Assembly (NCBI RefSeq): GCF_000219125.1 | Contig: NZ_AFGF01000081.1 | Span: forward strand, 16,673 to 80,672 | Source of the DNA: Acetonema longum DSM 6540 | Lineage (GTDB): Bacteria > Bacillota > Negativicutes > Sporomusales > Acetonemataceae | Direction: 5' to 3' | DNA length: 64,000 bases | In this document: positions 16,100 to 24,607 of the stretch, piece by piece | Layout of the letters: each line of letters starts with the position of its first letter | How positions within the stretch are numbered: the first letter of the stretch is position 1 | The notes under the pieces: model-generated | Databases searched by the model: none | What the model was told of the DNA's origin: nothing | The model's input: the letters and a program-made list of their open reading frames with translations, nothing else | Translations under genes and position numbers: made by a program

Positions 16100-17053
16100 A
16101 TGCTGCAACTATTTAAAAGCAGCTATGAAGCGCTGCGTGAATTACCGCTGAGCGTCCCGGAAAAAGGCGCCTGGCTGAATCTGATCAATCCAAAAATAGA
16201 GGAACTCAATGCCGCTGCCGTCATTACCGGCGCACCTTTGGACTTCTTGCGGGCGGCGTTGGACGAAGAGGAACGTTCCCGCACCGAGATCGAAGAAAAC
16301 TGTCTGCTGGTCATTACCAACATTCCAGTGATGCGCGGCGTGGACAGCTATGATACCTTGCCGCTTTCCATCATCCTGACACCGGATTATATTGTCACCG
16401 TTTGTCTGGAGAATAACCGGGTCTTGTCGGATTTTTGCCCGACCAACGCCAAATATTTCAGCACTTTTAAGCGCACCCGTTTTTTGTTTCAGCTTCTTTA
16501 CAAATCGGCAACCTATTATCTGACCTACCTGAAACAAATCAACAAACGTACTGACGAAATCGAACGCCAGCTGCGCAAATCTATGCAAAACCGGGAATTA
16601 TTCCAGCTGATGGAACTGCAGAAAGGCTATACTTTCTTTTCGGCATCCCTGCGATCCAATGGCATTGTACTGGAAAAACTGCTGCGTCTGCGGCTCAACA
16701 ATCAGCTGCAGCACCTGATCAAAGTCTATGAAGAAGACGAAGACCTCCTGGAAGACGTTATCATCGAAAACAAGCAGGCCATTGAAATGGTGGAAATGTA
16801 CAATCACATTTTAAACGGCATGATGGATACCTTTGCTTCGGTTATCTCGAATAACTTGAACATGGTTATGAAATTCCTGGCGTCTATGACCATCATCCTC
16901 TCAATCCCTACCATGGTCGCCAGTTTTTTCGGCATGAATGTGCCGCTTCCCTTCGGACTGGAACAGTCTTTCGGATTCGGCTATATCCTGGTCCTTTCGG
17001 TAACCGGCGCCAGCGTGGCGGCGTTCGCCCTGTGGCGCAAGGATATGTTCTAA
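16100..17053 (+). CDS. corA: CorA-family magnesium/divalent cation transporter
   Basis: A 317-residue protein with a large cytoplasmic N-terminal domain and two C-terminal membrane helices. The signature loop GMN lies in SFFGMNVPLPFG between helix 1 (FLASMTIILSIPTMVAS) and helix 2 (YILVLSVTGASVAAFAL). It would form a pentameric Mg2+ channel in the inner membrane. An ATG at 16100 with AAGGAGG six to ten bases upstream is preferred over an in-frame upstream start at 16055. No Mg riboswitch was seen upstream. Confidence 0.9.
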   Translation: MLQLFKSSYEALRELPLSVPEKGAWLNLINPKIEELNAAAVITGAPLDFLRAALDEEERSRTEIEENCLLVITNIPVMRGVDSYDTLPLSIILTPDYIVTVCLENNRVLSDFCPTNAKYFSTFKRTRFLFQLLYKSATYYLTYLKQINKRTDEIERQLRKSMQNRELFQLMELQKGYTFFSASLRSNGIVLEKLLRLRLNNQLQHLIKVYEEDEDLLEDVIIENKQAIEMVEMYNHILNGMMDTFASVISNNLNMVMKFLASMTIILSIPTMVASFFGMNVPLPFGLEQSFGFGYILVLSVTGASVAAFALWRKDMF

Positions 17054-17095
17054 GCAGATCATTGTAAGAGATCAGCAGTCTGCCCGTTCTTATGA

Positions 17096-17124
17096 GGTTT
17101 GCATTTTGGCAAGCCTTTTTTCTT
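17096..17124 (+). terminator. Probable terminator after corA
   Basis: GGTTTGC/GCAAGCC stem with a short loop and a run of six T, about 45 bases after the corA stop. The remaining bases up to 17361 hold no recognised gene; they contain the leader of the CsgG/FlgT locus. Confidence 0.6.
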
Positions 17125-17361
17125 TTCAGTTCTCATGGAAATTCAGACCGGCATTGTAAAAGGCAGCAATAACGATACATAGATGGAAGTAAAATACGGC
17201 TATACCGGAAGGGGAAACCGAGCAGCGTGCCAATTTATTACAATTTTGATCAAATAGAAAATCCAGGAAGGATTTGGACCAGATTTAACAGAATCTAACG
17301 ATATAATTTTCCGCAATGCCTTTACAAAATTGCCCCTATGATTATGAAAGGAGATCCGCTC

Positions 17362-18276
17362 ATGAATGGAAAAAAGAATCTGCTCCTTGTGGTTACCCTT
17401 GCTTTTACCCTGATTTTTCTGCCTGGCTCTTTCACGGCAACCGGTGAAGCTGCCCAAAAGAAAATCGGGATCACCAAGTTTGACGGCACTTCGGTCGCAT
17501 CTTCCTGGGATTATGAATACGACGTTGGTGCGGGGGCAGCCGATATGCTGACCAACGAACTGGTGAAAAACAAAAACTATATGGTCTTCGAACGGCAGCA
17601 ATTAGCCGAAGTTCTTTCAGAGCAGCGCCTTGGCGCCAGCGGTGTGGTGGATGACGCTACCGCTGCCCGAATCGGCAAGGTCGTTGGACTGGACTATATC
17701 GTATACGGTAAAATCGTATCCGCCGGCGCTGAGAAGACAGGCGGCGGAGCCGCTATTGGTCCATGGGCCGTGGCTAATGAACATCTGACAGTCAGAGTGG
17801 TGGTAGCGGTAAGAATGATCGATGCCACTACCGGCGCCGTGGTCATGTCCCATACCGCCACCGGTGAGGTTAAAAAGAGCGGCGGCGGCCTGGCCGGCGC
17901 AGTCGGAGGCAGAGGGTTCGCCACCGGTTCCAAAACGAAAGTAACTGTTGAGGTGTACGACCAGGCGGCCATTTTGGCAATTAAAGAAATCGCCGGCAAA
18001 ATCAACGCGTTAAATCCTCTGGAAGGAGCCATCGTAGAAGTTGACCGCAAAACCATCTACTTAGACCTGGGGGCCGAACAGGGTGTGGAAGCCGGCAACC
18101 GCTTCCAAATCTACCGGGAAGGCAAACCCATCATCAATGCCAGGGGCCAGATTATCGGCATGACCCGGATCGATATCGCCACCGTCAAAGTCGTCAGTGT
18201 GGATAGCCTAATGTCGGTCTGCAAGTTGGAAGGCAGCGGCAAAGTCATGCTGGGAGACAAAGCCCGCTTGCTGTGA
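17362..18276 (+). CDS. CsgG-domain protein with FlgT C-terminal-like module
   Basis: A 304-residue exported protein. Residues 1-33 are a signal peptide (LLLVVTLAFTLIFLPGSF) ending near GEA-A; no lipobox Cys is visible. About residues 35-215 match the CsgG/TolB-N-like fold: KKIGITKFDGTS, ERQQLAEVLSEQ, GLDYIVYGKI and VAVRMIDATTGAVVMS. The last 90 residues (VEVDRKTIYLDLGAEQGVE, then GNRFQIYREG) look like the FlgT C-terminal domain found at the base of Vibrio flagella. It is the first of four same-strand envelope genes. AAAGGAGAT precedes the ATG at 17362. It would sit in the periplasm or on the outer membrane. The domain assignments are by pattern, not by search. Confidence 0.75.
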   Translation: MNGKKNLLLVVTLAFTLIFLPGSFTATGEAAQKKIGITKFDGTSVASSWDYEYDVGAGAADMLTNELVKNKNYMVFERQQLAEVLSEQRLGASGVVDDATAARIGKVVGLDYIVYGKIVSAGAEKTGGGAAIGPWAVANEHLTVRVVVAVRMIDATTGAVVMSHTATGEVKKSGGGLAGAVGGRGFATGSKTKVTVEVYDQAAILAIKEIAGKINALNPLEGAIVEVDRKTIYLDLGAEQGVEAGNRFQIYREGKPIINARGQIIGMTRIDIATVKVVSVDSLMSVCKLEGSGKVMLGDKARLL

Positions 18277-18324
18277 TCTGCCGATACTCAAAACCGGTGA
18301 GTTTCACGAAAGAAGGGAGACCTC

Positions 18325-19443
18325 ATGAAACGATCCCTGATTCTTCTGATGGCGTTTATCTCCACTCTGCTGCTCAGCGGTGCGCCGGCGCTGGCCCATC
18401 CGAACGATGCGACGCCGGCCAGGGAAATCGTAGTCAAGGGCTACGGCCCATCGAAGGATGACGCTCTGCGGGACGCCATGCGCAATGCGGTGGAAAAGGC
18501 TGTGGGATCCTTTGTGGAGGCTCAAACCCTGGTGGAAAACGCCAGTATCGTCACTGACGAGATTTACACCAAAGCCCAAGGATTCGTTCAGGATTACCGA
18601 ATCCTGCGGGAAGGAAAACAAGGCGACCAGGTAGTCCTCACAGTCCGGATCAAGGTCAATACCCAGCCCAATGCAGCCCTTATGACCTCCTTGCAAAGGC
18701 TCAAGCTGATTGAAGCCGGACTGCAAGACCCCCGCATCGGCGTCATCATCGTCAACAGCGATCAAACACCCAATCAGGCCGGCCAGATTTCCGTCATCCG
18801 CAAACTGCGGGAGCTGGGCTTCAAGCGGGTAATTGATCCCCAACAGGCAAAAAACCTCTACTCCGATGCCTTTATCAGTTCCATGGAAGAGGACGATTCT
18901 ACCGCCCAAACCATTGCCGCTTCCTATCAGCTGGATTATGTAATCCTGGGCAGCGCCCTGGACAGTTCGGCCGGTGAAGTCATAGCAGGCGCCGGTATGT
19001 ACTCAGCCCGGGCCAGCATTGAGGCGAAGCTTTTAAAGACGGACACCGGCGAAATCATTGCAGCCGGCAGATTCGAGTCCGGCGGTGCGGATATCAGCCA
19101 GGAAGTGGCGGGGCAAAAAGCCCTGACCAAAGCTGGTGAAACACTGGCTGAGGATATCGCCAAGCAGTTTCTGGACTACGCCAGTGATACCGAAAAAACC
19201 TTCAAGATCGTCGCCCAGCAGGTGACCGCCTTCAGCCAGGTGAATGCCCTGCAGAAAGAACTCAAGGATGTCCCCGGCGTAAAAGCGGTATATCTGCGCA
19301 GCTATGCCAACGGAGCGGCTGAATTTGACGTGAACTTTATCGGTACGTCCCAGAGACTGGCTGACCGCCTGGAACAATGCAGCAGCGTTACCTTGATTAT
19401 TCTGGAAATCGCCAATAGCCTCATTCAGGTTGAAATGTTTTGA
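18325..19443 (+). CDS. FlgT N-terminal-like periplasmic protein
   Basis: A 372-residue exported protein with a signal peptide ending at ALA-H near residue 25. Residues about 28-115 match the FlgT N-terminal/LPP20-like fold: EIVVKGYGPSKDDALRDAM, then RNAVEKAVGSFVEAQT, and LTVRIKVN. A TolB-N-like middle part follows (RIGVIIVNSDQ, LDYVILGSA, LLKTDTGEIIAAGRF), and a C-terminal module ends with VKAVYLRSYANGAAEFDV. GAAAGAAGGGAG precedes the ATG. It starts 49 bases after the CsgG-like gene. Its exact role is unknown; by family it would be a periplasmic or outer-membrane ring component. Confidence 0.7.
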   Translation: MKRSLILLMAFISTLLLSGAPALAHPNDATPAREIVVKGYGPSKDDALRDAMRNAVEKAVGSFVEAQTLVENASIVTDEIYTKAQGFVQDYRILREGKQGDQVVLTVRIKVNTQPNAALMTSLQRLKLIEAGLQDPRIGVIIVNSDQTPNQAGQISVIRKLRELGFKRVIDPQQAKNLYSDAFISSMEEDDSTAQTIAASYQLDYVILGSALDSSAGEVIAGAGMYSARASIEAKLLKTDTGEIIAAGRFESGGADISQEVAGQKALTKAGETLAEDIAKQFLDYASDTEKTFKIVAQQVTAFSQVNALQKELKDVPGVKAVYLRSYANGAAEFDVNFIGTSQRLADRLEQCSSVTLIILEIANSLIQVEMF

Positions 19444-19452
19444 TCCTACAGC

Positions 19453-19491
19453 TTAGAATGCATCGTTCCCAGCTTGGGGATGATGCATTCT
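19453..19491 (+). terminator. Hairpin between second and third genes of the CsgG/FlgT locus
   Basis: AGAATGCATC and GATGCATTCT form a ten-pair stem; the T-rich tail is interrupted, so it may be a partial terminator or processing site rather than a full stop. Confidence 0.5.
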
Positions 19492-19634
19492 TCCCTTCAC
19501 TTTTTATTTTTTCCGCTGGCAGAAAATGCGGTCTTTTGTCATCCGCCGTCCCAAATCCGGTCTTTTGGCAGGAAAATAGTAGGCGACAGCGAAATAGTAT
19601 TTACCAGCAGACAGTAATTTACGGAGGAACGACC

Positions 19635-20504
19635 ATGGATCGACGCCGCGCCCGCGCTGCTCTATTTATCTTATTCTTTATCGCAATTTTATTCATATCT
19701 ATATCTGTCCCGGTTGCCCAGGCCGCCGACCAAAAGCCCATTGGCATACTGGAGTTTGAAGCGGCGCCTCAGGTCCAAAACACCGGCCTGACGAAACGAA
19801 TCACCGGCCTCCTGACCGAATCCCTGATTACCAACCGGTCCTATCAGGTGATCGGTCCTGAACGGACAGCCGCCATACTGGCCGAGCAAAACATCTCTGT
19901 CAGCGGCTTTTTTGAAGGCAGCATGACGCAGGATGTAAAGCAGATACATGGATTGGACTATCTGGTCACCGGTAAAATCATCCGGGCAGAGAGTCAGGAT
20001 GTGGAACTGGACGGATTTCGGCAAAAGCGTGTCAAAGTGGTCTTGGCCATGCGGCTGATCAATGCAAGAAGCGGCGAAATCATCTTTGCCCAGACCGCGG
20101 TGGGTGAAACCAGGAAAACCTTTCTGGCCGACACCGACAGTTGGAAATTGGCTGATCCTCAGTCCGGCTATCAGGAAGCCCTGCAACAGGCACTCGCCCA
20201 ACTGACGGACAAAATCCAGGCCTTGAATCCTCTCTCCGGCTTGGTCATTGAGGTACATCCTGAGGACAACAGTGTTGTGATTGACCTGGGGTCCGAACAG
20301 GGCGCCAGTGTGGGGCAGCAATACTTGATTTATCAGGAAGGCACCGTGGTGGTTCACCCTGTCAACCGGCAGGGACTGGGCAAAAAGACAAAAAGTCTGG
20401 CCGTCATTAAAATCTTTCAGGTACAAAATCAACATTCGACCGGACAAGTTGTCTCAGGAAAGTGGGAAGATATTAAACCGCTGCAGCCGGTCAGCAAATT
20501 ATAG
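19635..20504 (+). CDS. Second CsgG-domain protein with FlgT C-terminal-like module
   Basis: A 289-residue exported paralogue of the gene at 17362. The signal peptide (LFILFFIAILFISISVPVA) ends near AQA-A. The CsgG/TolB-like part shows KPIGILEFEAAP, VIGPERTAAILAEQN, GLDYLVTGKI and LAMRLINARSGEIIFA. The C-terminal module begins LNPLSGLVIEV and contains VIDLGSEQGASVGQ, aligning with the same region of its paralogue. ACGGAGGAAC precedes the ATG at 19635. A gap of about 190 bases with a hairpin separates it from the preceding gene. Likely periplasmic or outer-membrane associated. Confidence 0.72.
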   Translation: MDRRRARAALFILFFIAILFISISVPVAQAADQKPIGILEFEAAPQVQNTGLTKRITGLLTESLITNRSYQVIGPERTAAILAEQNISVSGFFEGSMTQDVKQIHGLDYLVTGKIIRAESQDVELDGFRQKRVKVVLAMRLINARSGEIIFAQTAVGETRKTFLADTDSWKLADPQSGYQEALQQALAQLTDKIQALNPLSGLVIEVHPEDNSVVIDLGSEQGASVGQQYLIYQEGTVVVHPVNRQGLGKKTKSLAVIKIFQVQNQHSTGQVVSGKWEDIKPLQPVSKL

Positions 20505-20566
20505 CCTGCCGTCTCAGTCTTTCTATAGATTTTCGTATCGTAAATAAATCAGGGAGGTAAGAAATC

Positions 20567-21493
20567 ATGTCCCGAAAAGCATGGATATGTCTGGTACTCA
20601 GTTTGTTGCTTCTGGTTCTTCCTCTGGTAACCTACGCCAATAACGCTCAGTTCCTGTACAACAACAATGATCCCTATGCCAGCCAGCCTGTGGCTGACGG
20701 CAACGGCCTTGTCAACTGGGAAACCGATTCGGTGGAAGCAATAGGGTTCGGCGTTCCTCCGGCCAACGCTTTCAGTTCGGCTCAGGCCCGGAACATGGCT
20801 CGCCGTGCTGCCATCGCCGACGCTCAGAGAAATCTGCTGGAATCCGTCCAGGGAGTGCAGGTGGACTCGGAAACGACGGTGGAGAACCTGGCTGTCTCCA
20901 GCGACGTTATCAATACCAGGATGTCCGGCATGCTCAAGGGCTACAAAATTGTCAATGAACAGCAAATGCCGGATGGTTCCTATCAAGTTGTCATCTCCGT
21001 CAGAATGTATGGTCAGAACAGTCTGGCCAACGCCATTTCCGGTCAAAGACAGCCCCAGCGGCCTTTCCCTCCGGCAGTTCAACCCTATCCGCAGCAGCAA
21101 CCCAATCAGCCGCATCAGGGATATCAACCGACTCAGCCGGCCGTTCGTCAATACACAGGCCTGGTAATTGACGCCAGAAGACTGGGCCTGGAACGGACCA
21201 TGACGCCCATGATTTATGACGAAACCGGCAAGGTCATCTACGGTAACATGTATGTAGACCAAAATTATGTGGTGCAAAACGGCCTGGTGGATTATGCCGC
21301 TTCTCCCGGCGCCATTGAACTGATCGGCATGGGCCAGTCCCGGGCCGGCGCCGACTATATTGAGGTCAAGGCCATCAAGCTCCGGGACCGCAACCGCAAC
21401 ATCGTCATCAGCGCCGCTGACGGCGACAGGATTCTCAACGCCAACGGCCCCACCGGTTTTTTGCTGAAGTGCAACGTTGTTATCAAGCACTAA
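20567..21493 (+). CDS. LPP20/FlgP-like exported protein with Pro/Gln linker
   Basis: A 308-residue protein with a signal peptide ending at TYA-N near residue 25. Residues about 55-155 have the LPP20/FlgP pattern: EAIGFGVPP, ARNMARRAAIADAQRNLLE and YQVVISVRMYG. A Pro/Gln-rich linker (about 162-195) joins a C-terminal module (VIDARRLGLERTMTPMIYD; VVISAADGDRIL). In Vibrio, FlgP is an outer-membrane ring lipoprotein, but here there is no lipobox Cys. GGGAGGTAAG precedes the ATG. It is the last gene of the locus and is followed by a strong terminator. Function unproven. Confidence 0.7.
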   Translation: MSRKAWICLVLSLLLLVLPLVTYANNAQFLYNNNDPYASQPVADGNGLVNWETDSVEAIGFGVPPANAFSSAQARNMARRAAIADAQRNLLESVQGVQVDSETTVENLAVSSDVINTRMSGMLKGYKIVNEQQMPDGSYQVVISVRMYGQNSLANAISGQRQPQRPFPPAVQPYPQQQPNQPHQGYQPTQPAVRQYTGLVIDARRLGLERTMTPMIYDETGKVIYGNMYVDQNYVVQNGLVDYAASPGAIELIGMGQSRAGADYIEVKAIKLRDRNRNIVISAADGDRILNANGPTGFLLKCNVVIKH

Positions 21494-21504
21494 ATCTATT
21501 AGAG

Positions 21505-21543
21505 AAAGACCCAGTCAGAAATGTTCTGACCGGGTCTTTTTTT
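21505..21543 (+). terminator. Terminator closing the CsgG/FlgT locus
   Basis: AAAGACCCAGTCAGAA and TTCTGACCGGGTCTTT form a long stem followed by T7, 12 bases after the stop codon. Confidence 0.85.
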
Positions 21544-21628
21544 ATTCACTTAGACAAATTAGTCAGCAAAGCAGATTCTTTCTTGTCCAGACAGAAAAAA
21601 ACTCTGCCAAAAGCAGATTTTTTTCTTG

Positions 21629-22099
21629 TCATTCCTGCTTTAACCGGAAAGGGGCGCCCGGGATCAGTCTGATGCCGTCCATGGTTTCAATCTTTCCCGC
21701 CTCATCCTGCTGGTAAAAAGTCTTCCCGTCCCTGACGGTATAATATACGGAATGGACCCGTAAGCGATACAGTGTCGCCGACAGATCTGCATCCATGGCA
21801 TGTTTCGGGAGCGTCGACTCTGCTTCCGTCCATTGAGACATTGACCCGGAAGAAAATGGCATCGGTTCCAGAAAACCGTTGATCTGCAATAAATCCCCTT
21901 CGTCTCCCATAGCGCACAACTGGGCCTGGTCATTGTTTGTCAAGGTAACCCGTTCCTTCAAGACAAGAGACAACAGCCATAAGCCGCCGTTCGGGCCAAT
22001 AAAGCCCAGCATAGGTCTGACCCTGGGCCGGACTCCCTCCACCGTTCCCACGAAAACAGCCTTTTCCTGCAACAGATTCACCACTGCCTGCTCGTGCAT
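21629..22099 (-). CDS. Pyridoxamine 5'-phosphate oxidase-like flavin-binding protein
   Basis: A 156-residue split-barrel protein. KAVFVGTVEGVRPRVRPM near the start is the typical first strands of PNPOx-like FMN- or F420-binding proteins, followed by LWLLSLVLKERV and LCAMGDEGDLLQINGF. ATG 22099 is chosen because GAGGTG lies six bases upstream; a further in-frame GTG at 22123 lacks a ribosome binding site. Substrate and cofactor are not predictable. It is a single gene between the CsgG/FlgT locus and gpgS. Confidence 0.78.
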   Translation of the reverse strand: MHEQAVVNLLQEKAVFVGTVEGVRPRVRPMLGFIGPNGGLWLLSLVLKERVTLTNNDQAQLCAMGDEGDLLQINGFLEPMPFSSGSMSQWTEAESTLPKHAMDADLSATLYRLRVHSVYYTVRDGKTFYQQDEAGKIETMDGIRLIPGAPFRLKQE

Positions 22100-22396
22100 C
22101 CACGCCACCTCTTTGACAGTCAAAGTGGAATCTGTTAAATCTTATTAGTGGCGACAGTATTTCAGAACAGTATTTGCCTTTATCTGCTCCGCTGCGACAA
22201 AGTCCATTATAGATATACATAAATTGGATTATTTGGGTAAATCTTATTTTATAAGCAGTTATCGGCAGGATATGCGGCATGGAATACATAATATATAAAT
22301 ACGCTATTCTTAGGCCTTCTTCTTGATACACGCTGCAACATTGCGAAAAGATCGTATTGCAAGCTTCCCAATTTCAGTCAGAAAGGCGGTGATACT

Positions 22397-23827
22397 ATGG
22401 ATCAGCTAAACTGGCCGCTGCAAAGTTCAATCTCTGCACCGGTTACAGTCACTTCCTTCGATGATTTGTCAGCATTTGAATCGGCGCCCCATGACATTTT
22501 AGTAATGACCGACGGCTGGCGGCCCGGATCCAAGGCGGCCATCCTGCGCGGCGGCATGAACGCCAAGGCTGTTCTGGACGTCCTGGCCCGTTCGGATGTT
22601 GCCGCATTAAAAATCTTCCACATTGAAGAGAAGATCCCGCAATTGGAAGACATCTTTGTCGGCACAATTGTCCCGGAAGCCAATCGGTTATTTGACCAGG
22701 TAAATATTTTCTGGCGCCACGACCAGTCTATTTATGATCTGATTGAATCCATCGCCGGCGAGTATGACATGCTGCTATTTGGCGCTCCTTTAGCCAAGTC
22801 GGAGGTTCTGCCTTTTTACCGGCGGATCAAGGATATCTATCCCGGCAGCGTTACTATTGTGCGCTCTGCGGCAACCGACGATGAGGAGTTTGACGCCGGT
22901 GACCCGATTTTTAAATGGGTCAGGGAACGCACCTATGATGCCCATGATTTCTCGTTTCCTTCAGCATTGCGGAATTATAAACGCAAGCTGGGAAAAAAAG
23001 TATCGGTCATCCTGCCGGCTCTCAATGAAGAGAAGACTGTGGGCAAGGTCATCGAAACCGCTTTGGAAGTAAAGTCCAGCGGCATCATTGATGAAGTCAT
23101 CCTCATCGACTCGGATTCAACTGATGATACCGCAGCCATCGGCAAATCCTACGGTATCCCGGTCTACAGTCATTCCCAGATCTGCTCCGATCTGGGGACC
23201 TATCGCGGCAAAGGAGAAGCCATGTTTAAGAGCGCCTTTGTGACTGACGCCGATATCCTGGCCTGGGTGGATACCGATATCGAAAACATCGTCCCCAGCT
23301 TTTTTTACGGTCTGCTGGGGCCGATTCTGACCTATCCGCAGATTGAGTTTGTCAAGGGTTATTTTGCCCGGCCTGTCAGGGTGGAATCCAGCGGAATTGA
23401 ACTGGGAGGCGGCAGGGTGACAGAAATCTTCGCCCGCCCTTATATCAATCTGTACCTGCCGGAACTGTCAGGCTACATTCAGCCTCTTGCCGGTACGGTG
23501 GCTATTTATCGCCACCTGCTGGAAAAAATGTACCTGCCCACCAACTATGGCATTGAAATCGCCATGCTGGCTCAGGCGGTAAAACAGGTTGGTCTATGGG
23601 CAACCTGCCAGGTAAATCTGGGAGAAGTCATCCATAAATCCAAGGACGTGATCGGTTTAAGCGAAATGGCTTTCCAAATCCTGCAGGTCCTGCACGATAT
23701 GAATATGAGTCAAAAAGGCGGCGCCGGAAAACCCTGCCAGCCTATGCTGCGGCGGGTATTCTCCACCCGGGGGCACTTTGAAATCAGCATTAAACGATTC
23801 AATATCTTTTGGCGTCAATTTAAATAG
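22397..23827 (+). CDS. gpgS: Glucosyl-3-phosphoglycerate synthase with N-terminal USP-like extension
   Basis: A 476-residue protein. From about residue 200 it is a GT81 family GT-A glycosyltransferase: KVSVILPALNEEKTVG, ILIDSDSTDD, the metal-binding-type DTDIENI, LAGTVAIYR and the late NYGIEIAML segment; these match glucosyl-3-phosphoglycerate synthase, which makes the precursor of glucosylglycerate, a compatible solute. The first about 190 residues (DILVMTDGW; LKIFHIEEKIPQLEDIFVG; YDMLLFGAPLAKSEVL) resemble a Rossmann or universal-stress-type domain that many GpgS proteins lack. AAAGGCGGTG precedes the ATG. No phosphatase partner gene (gpgP) is next to it. Confidence 0.8.
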   Translation: MDQLNWPLQSSISAPVTVTSFDDLSAFESAPHDILVMTDGWRPGSKAAILRGGMNAKAVLDVLARSDVAALKIFHIEEKIPQLEDIFVGTIVPEANRLFDQVNIFWRHDQSIYDLIESIAGEYDMLLFGAPLAKSEVLPFYRRIKDIYPGSVTIVRSAATDDEEFDAGDPIFKWVRERTYDAHDFSFPSALRNYKRKLGKKVSVILPALNEEKTVGKVIETALEVKSSGIIDEVILIDSDSTDDTAAIGKSYGIPVYSHSQICSDLGTYRGKGEAMFKSAFVTDADILAWVDTDIENIVPSFFYGLLGPILTYPQIEFVKGYFARPVRVESSGIELGGGRVTEIFARPYINLYLPELSGYIQPLAGTVAIYRHLLEKMYLPTNYGIEIAMLAQAVKQVGLWATCQVNLGEVIHKSKDVIGLSEMAFQILQVLHDMNMSQKGGAGKPCQPMLRRVFSTRGHFEISIKRFNIFWRQFK

Positions 23828-23852
23828 CAGGGGTAGAAACTTCTACCTGCTT
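23826..23852 (+). terminator. Terminator after gpgS
   Basis: AGCAGGGGTAGAA and TTCTACCTGCT form an imperfect stem followed by TTTG, overlapping the last bases of the gpgS stop codon. Confidence 0.6.
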
Positions 23853-23878
23853 TGCATCAGGTTCAGAAACCTCGCCTG

Positions 23879-24427
23879 TCATCCGGTCTGGGGGCTGCCG
23901 GTTGTTCCGGCAGCCCTCTCAGGCGTCTCTAAGGGTGACGGCTCTTCTGATTTTGGGCCTTCTGCCAGCCCTGTCCCTGGTTGTATGCCGCTCGCAGCAT
24001 CCTGCCACGCAGCCCAGCGCATCGCCTCCCGCTGGGCAAATATACTTTCCTCGGTCTCCTGCTGTTTTTGACGCAATCGCAAAAATGAATGCAGCAGCAA
24101 GCCAAACAGTATCAATAGCAGCACTTCTCCCAGGATTAACAGGCGAGCCGTAAATTCCAGGCTGGTAATGTCATCCCGCAGCAGGTTGATCTCGTTATTC
24201 AGGAGTTCTTCCCGGCGCGCAATCGGGTCCAGGGGACTGATGCCGGCCCTGCCAAGTCTGATTGCCTCCACTGCCAACCGGTAACGTTCCTCCTGCTCAT
24301 CGGCTATCTCCGGATTTTCGCCGCCGGCGGCCATGGCGGGTGAAAACTGGCTGCAAAGCAATAACAAGACATAAACTCCGATGAAACATAGCAGCATACG
24401 CTGACCGCATCGTTTTCCTGTCATCAT
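23879..24427 (-). CDS. Hypothetical protein with signal peptide, coiled coil and one membrane segment
   Basis: A 182-residue protein. Residues about 10-30 (LCFIGVYVLLLLCSQFSPAMA) form a signal peptide. A charged helical part (residues 35-90) precedes a membrane segment (LLILGEVLLLILFGLLLHSF near 95-115), and the tail is Glu/Gln- and then Pro/Ser/Gly-rich. ATG 24427 follows GGAGTG. I recognise no family. It is convergent with gpgS and downstream of a dipeptidase gene that ends in its own terminator. Confidence 0.55.
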   Translation of the reverse strand: MMTGKRCGQRMLLCFIGVYVLLLLCSQFSPAMAAGGENPEIADEQEERYRLAVEAIRLGRAGISPLDPIARREELLNNEINLLRDDITSLEFTARLLILGEVLLLILFGLLLHSFLRLRQKQQETEESIFAQREAMRWAAWQDAASGIQPGTGLAEGPKSEEPSPLETPERAAGTTGSPQTG

Positions 24428-24553
24428 GGTAACACTCCATTTATAATATATATTAAAGATCCGTGCCAATCCATTCTCACCTGTCTATTCGACGTCAATT
24501 GCCAGATTCCCTTATTTTTTACTGCTTTTTACCATGTTTATAGGAAAATTTCC

Positions 24554-24590
24554 AAAAAAAAATAATCATCTCAACGAGGCTGAGATGATT
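24554..24590 (-). terminator. Terminator after the D-Ala-D-Ala dipeptidase gene
   Basis: On the minus strand AATCATCTCA and TGAGATGATT form a ten-pair stem followed by a run of T, 18 bases after the stop codon at 24608. Confidence 0.8.
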
Positions 24591-24607
24591 AGATTGATCA
24601 GGGATGA

